DNA from: Branchinecta lynchi
Taxonomy: Eukaryota > Arthropoda > Branchiopoda > Anostraca > Branchinectidae
Assembly: GCA_023053575.1 (NCBI GenBank)
Contig: JAKZAP010000110.1
Coordinates: 17,501-81,500, forward strand
Reading direction: 5' to 3'
Length of the DNA stretch: 64,000 nucleotides
Part shown: positions 60,237 through 64,000 of the stretch, one piece after another
Layout of the letters: every line of letters begins with the position of its first letter
How positions within the stretch are numbered: the stretch's first letter is position 1
The notes under the pieces: model-generated
Seen by the model: only the letters and a program-made list of their open reading frames with translations
Told to the model about the DNA's origin: nothing
Database searches by the model: none
Position numbers and translations under genes: made by a program

Positions 60237-63200
60237 CTAACCTTGTGGGAAAACAAACCTTGCGGGAAAACTAACCTTGTGGGAAAACAAACCCTGCGGG
60301 AAAACAAACCTTGAGGGAAAACCAACCTTGTGGGGAAACAAACCTTTCTGGAAAACCAACCTTGTGGAAAAACAAACCTTGTGGGAAAACAAACCTTGTG
60401 GGAAAACAAACCTTGTGGGAAAACAAACCTTGTGAGAAAACAAACCTTGTGGGGAAACAAACCTAGTGGGAAAACAAACCTTGTGAGAAAACAAACCTTG
60501 TGGGAAAACCAACCTTGCGGGAAAGCGAACCTTGCGGGAAAGCGAACCTCTTGGGAAAACCAACACAGTGGGAAAACAAACCTTGTGAGAAAACAATCCT
60601 TGTGGGAAAACAAACCTTTTGGGGAAACAAACCTTGTGGGGAAACAAACCTTGTGGGAAAACAAACCTTGTGAGAAAACAAACCTTGTGGGGAAACAAAC
60701 CTAGTGGGAAAACAAACCTTGTGAGAAAACAAACCTTGTGGGAAAACCAACCTTGCGGGAAAGCGAACCTTGCGGGAAAGCGAACCTCTTGGGAAAACCA
60801 ACACAGTGGGAAAACAAACCTTGTGAGAAAACAATCCTTGTGGGAAACAAACCTTGTGGGGAAACAAACCTTGTGGGGAAACAAACCTTGTGGGAAAACT
60901 AACCTTGTGGGAAAACAAACCTTGTGGGGAAAAAACCTTGTGGGGAAACAAACCTTGTGGGAAAACAAACCTTGTGAGAAAACAATCCTTGTGGGAAAAC
61001 AAACCTTGTGGGGAAACAAACCTTGTGGGGAAACAAACCTTGTGGGAAAACAAACCTTGTGGGAAAACCAACCTTATGGGGAAAGCAACCCTGCGGGAAA
61101 ACCAACCTTGTGGGAAAACCAACCTTGTGGGAAAACCAACCTTGTGGGAAAGCGAACCTTTTGGGAAAACCAACACAGTGGGAAAACAAACCTTGTGGGA
61201 AAACAAACCTTGTGGGGAAACAAACCTTGCGGGAAAACTAACCTTGTGGGAAAACAAACCCTGCGGGGAAACCAACCTTGGGGGAAAACAAAGATTGTGG
61301 GAAAACAAACCTTGTGGGAAAACCAACCTAGTGGGAAAAACAACCTAGTGGGAAAACAAACCTTGTGAGAAAACAAACCTTGTGGGAAAACCAACCTCAT
61401 GGGGAAAGCAACCCTGCGGGAAAACCAACCTTGTAGGAAAACCAACCTTGTGGGAAAACCAACCTTGTGGGAAAGCGAACCTTTTGGGAAAACCAACACA
61501 GTGGGAAAACAAACCTTGTGGGAAAACAAACCTTGTGGGGAAACAAACCTTGCGGGAAAACTAACCTTGTGGGAAAACAAACCCTGCGGGAAAACCAACC
61601 TTGTGGGAAAACCAACCTTGTGGGGAAACAAACCTTTCGGGAAAACCAACCTTGTGGGAAAACAAACCTTGCGGGAAAACTAACCTTGTGGGAAAACAAA
61701 CCCTGCGGGAAAACCAACCTTGTGGGAAAACCAACCTTGTGGGGAAACAAACCTTTCGGGAAAACCAACCTTGTGGGAAAACAAACATTGTGTTAAATCA
61801 GATCTTGTGGGAAAACTAACCTTGCGGAAAAACCAACCTTGTGGGAAAACCAACCTTATGGGAAAACCAACCTTGCGGGAAAACCAACCTTGGGGGAAAA
61901 CAAACCTTGTGGGTAAACAAACCTTGTGGGAAAACAAACCTTGTGGGAAAACCAACCTAGTGGGAAAACAAACCTTGTGAGAAAACAAACCTTTTGGGAA
62001 AACCAACCTTATGGGGAAACAAACCCTGCGGGAAAACCAACCTTGTGGGAAAACCAACCTTGTGTGAAAACAATCCTTGTGGGAAAACAAACCTTGTGGG
62101 GAAACAAACCTTGTGGGGAAACAAACCTTGTGGGAAAACTAACCTTGTGGGAAAACAAACCTTGCGGGAAAACTAACCTTGAGGGAAAACAAACCCTGCG
62201 GGAAAACAAACTTTGTGGGAAAACCAACCTTGTGGGGAAACAAACCTTTCTGGAAAACCAACCTTGTGGCAAAACAAACCTTGTGGGAAAACAAACCTTG
62301 TGGGAAAACAAACCTTGTGGGAAAACAAACCTTGTAAGAAAACAAACCTTGTGGGGAAACAAACCTAGTGGGAACACAAACCTTGTGAGAAAACAAACCT
62401 TGTGGGAAAACCAACCTTGCGGGAAAACGAACCTTGCGGGAAAGCGAACCTCTTGGGAAAACCAACACAGTGGGAAAACAAACCTTGTGAGAAAACAATC
62501 CTTGTGGGAAAACAAACCTTGTGGGGAAACAAACATTGTGGGGAAACAAACCTTGTGGGAAAACTAACCTTGTGGGAAAACAAACCTTGCGGGAAAACTA
62601 ACCTTGTGGGAAAACAAACCCTGCGGGAAAACCAGCCTTGTGGGAAAACCAACCTTGTGGGGAAACAAACCTTTCGGGAAAACCAACCTTGTGGGAAAAC
62701 AAACCTTGTGAGAAAACAAACATTGTGGGGAAACAAACCTTGTGGGAAAACCAGCCTTGCGGGAAAGCGAACCTTTTGGGAAAACCAACCTTATGGGGAA
62801 AGCAACCCTGCGGGAAAACAAACCTTGTGGGAAAACCAACCTTGTGGGAAAACCAACCTTTTGGGAAAGCGAACCTTTTGGGAAAACCAACACAGTGGGA
62901 AAACAAACCTTGTGGGAAAACAAACCTTGTGGGGAAACAAACCTTGCGGGAAAACTAACCTTGTGGGAAAACAAACCCTGCGGGAAAACCAACCTTGTGG
63001 GAAAACCAACCTTGTGGGGAAACAAACCTTTCGGAAAAACCAACCTTGTGGGAAAACAAACCTTGTGGGAAAACAAACCTTGTGGGGAAACAAACCTTGT
63101 GGGAAAACCAACCTTTCTGGAAAGCGAACCTTTTGGGAAAACCAACACAGTGGGAAAACAAACCTTGTGGGTAAACCAACCTTTGGGAAAACCAACCTTG

Positions 63201-63300
63201 GGGGAAAACAAAGCTTGTGGGAAAACAAACCTTGTGGGAAAAACAACCTTGGGGGAAAACAAAGCTTGTGGGAAAACAAATCTTGTGGGAAAACCAACCT
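60237..63300 (-). repeat. Right arm of a long-range inverted duplication
   Basis: This stretch is the reverse complement of the F arm at about 31,500-34,660 and stays colinear over about 3.1 kb. Paired positions sum to about 94,840-94,900. Anchors are 61,382-61,564 with 33,317-33,499 (sum 94,881, one residue difference in translation) and 62,598-62,906 with 31,933-32,241 (sum 94,839, one difference). 60,237 pairs with 34,663. The arms are about 25.5 kb apart. Confidence 0.8.
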
Positions 63301-64000
63301 AGTGGGAAAAAGAACCTAGTGGGAAAACAAACCTTGTGAGAAAACAAACCTTGTGGGAAAACCAACCTTATGGGGAAAGCAACCCTGCGGGAAAACCAAC
63401 CTTGTGGGAAAACCAACCTTGTGGGAAAACCAACCTTGTGGGAAAGCGAACCTTTTGGGAAAACCAACACAGTGGGAAAACAAACCTTGTGGGAAAACAA
63501 ACCTTGTGGGGAAACAAACCTTGCGGGAAAACTAACCTTGTGGGAAAACAAACCCTGCGGGAAAACCAACCTTGGGGGAAAACCAACCTTGCGGGAAAGC
63601 GAACCTTTTGGGAAAACCAACACAGTGGGAAAACAAACCTTGTGAGAAAACAAACATTGTGGGGAAACAAACCTTGTGGGAAAACCAGCCTTGCGGGAAA
63701 GCGAACCTTTTGGGAAAACCAACACAGTGGGAAAACAAACCTTGTGGGAAAACCAACCTTGCGGGAAAACCAACCTTGGGGGAAAACAAAGCTTGTGGGA
63801 AAACAAACCTTTTCGGAAAACCAACCTAGTGGGAAAAACAACCTAGTGGGAAAACAAACCTTGTGAGAAAACAAACCCTGTGGGAAAACCAACCTTATGG
63901 GGAAAGCAACCCTGCGGGAAAACCAACCTTGTGGGAAAACCAACCTTGTGGGAAAACGAACCTTGTGGGAAAGCGAACCTTTTGGGAAAACCAACACAGT

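Larger units (their letters stand above)
46926..64000 (-). repeat. 17-bp minisatellite, orientation R, long right arm
   Basis: Seventeen kilobases of TTGTGGGAAAACAAACC units on the + strand, running off the right edge without unique sequence except the island at 47,076-47,128. Unit variants are the complements of those in the F arm (CACAGTGGG before AAAGCGAACCTTTTGGG in mirror order, AACATTGTGTTAAATCAGACC-type units near 48,571, 50,811, 50,879 and 61,791). Parts are exact or near-exact reverse complements of the F arm (60.2-63.3 kb with 31.5-34.7 kb; 54.8-55.55 kb with the LTR insertion site). No gene is visible. Confidence 0.95.

Noticed and set aside
24019..64000. Hundreds of overlapping 60-570-codon frames reading FPTRFVFPQG or GKTNLVGKQT repeats, possible structural or antifreeze-like repeat proteins
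   Set aside because: The same peptide appears in all three frames of a strand, and both strands are open at once. Changes fall equally on all codon positions, with no signal peptide and no intron or promoter signals. Repeat arithmetic explains it.
17995..64000. CRISPR array
   Set aside because: Repeats are directly contiguous with no unique spacers, there are no cas genes, and the context is eukaryotic.
17995..64000. CENP-B box in the minisatellite (because of TTCG and CGGG pieces)
   Set aside because: Neither TTCGCTTTCCCGC nor TTCGGGAAAACCAAC matches the spacing of the CENP-B consensus with its A and final CGGG. At most part of it fits.
46926..64000. G-quadruplex potential of the R strand with GGG or GGGG in every unit
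   Set aside because: G runs are about 13-14 nt apart, too far for a canonical quadruplex with loops of up to 7 nt. Only a weak long-loop form is conceivable.
1..64000. Telomeric or subtelomeric repeats
   Set aside because: No TTAGGG, TTAGG or similar tandem telomere motif was seen on either strand.

Overview
This window holds no recognisable protein-coding, rRNA or tRNA gene. It is a block of tandem-repeat DNA of eukaryotic type with one LTR retrotransposon inserted in it. The paired LTRs, the TATA/ATTAAA signals and the very large simple-sequence and minisatellite arrays point to a eukaryotic nuclear genome, probably an animal. The taxon cannot be fixed from the sequence. The many long open frames are by-products of repeats whose base units contain no stop codons.

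Layout. (1) 1-17,994: a degenerate TGTC/GACA tetranucleotide satellite. A TTGACTGACT phase marker recurs every 25 bp (also 21 or 29). It contains a ~4.5-kb tandem duplication (about 35-4,516 and 4,517-9,125), a three-copy block (about 10.4-11.5, 13.7-14.7 and 15.7-16.5 kb) and a short homogeneous 21-bp array (12,990-13,136). (2) 17,995-19,273: an abrupt switch to an unrelated 17-bp minisatellite, consensus GGTTTGTTTTCCCACAA on the + strand (orientation F). (3) 19,274-24,009: a complete LTR element, 4,736 bp, with two 475-bp LTRs that differ at two positions. They have perfect TGTAAT/ATTACA termini, and the element is flanked by a 4-bp target duplication (CCAC). Its 3.8-kb interior shows no gag or pol, so it looks non-autonomous. 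(4) 24,010-64,000: the same minisatellite again, roughly 2,400 units in all counting both parts. It runs F to about 34,988, then switches strand repeatedly (R 34,989-35,954; F 35,955-40,214; R 40,215-41,337; F 41,338-41,597; R 41,598-42,779; F 42,780-46,925) and stays R (TTGTGGGAAAACAAACC on +) from 46,926 to the end.

The array is a mosaic of duplications and inversions. A ~6.6-kb segment (A, about 34,990-41,600) recurs as B (about 41,915-48,370), with indels that are often whole multiples of 17 bp. Copy A carries a 260-bp inversion relative to B, flanked by a 35-bp direct duplication. Both copies carry the same ~53-bp non-repeat island. The F arm at 31.5-34.7 kb is the reverse complement of the R arm at 60.2-63.3 kb. 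The region around the LTR insertion has an uninterrupted inverted paralogue at about 54.8-55.55 kb, which acts as an empty site and confirms the target duplication. Most R-strand monomers contain TGTGGGAAA or TGTGAGAAA, which fit the known Su(H)/CSL (RBPJ) consensus YGTGRGAAM.

Nothing here indicates genes working together. What matters is the repeat architecture and how it was rearranged. Boundaries inside arrays were read by eye and are approximate to about one repeat unit unless stated otherwise.
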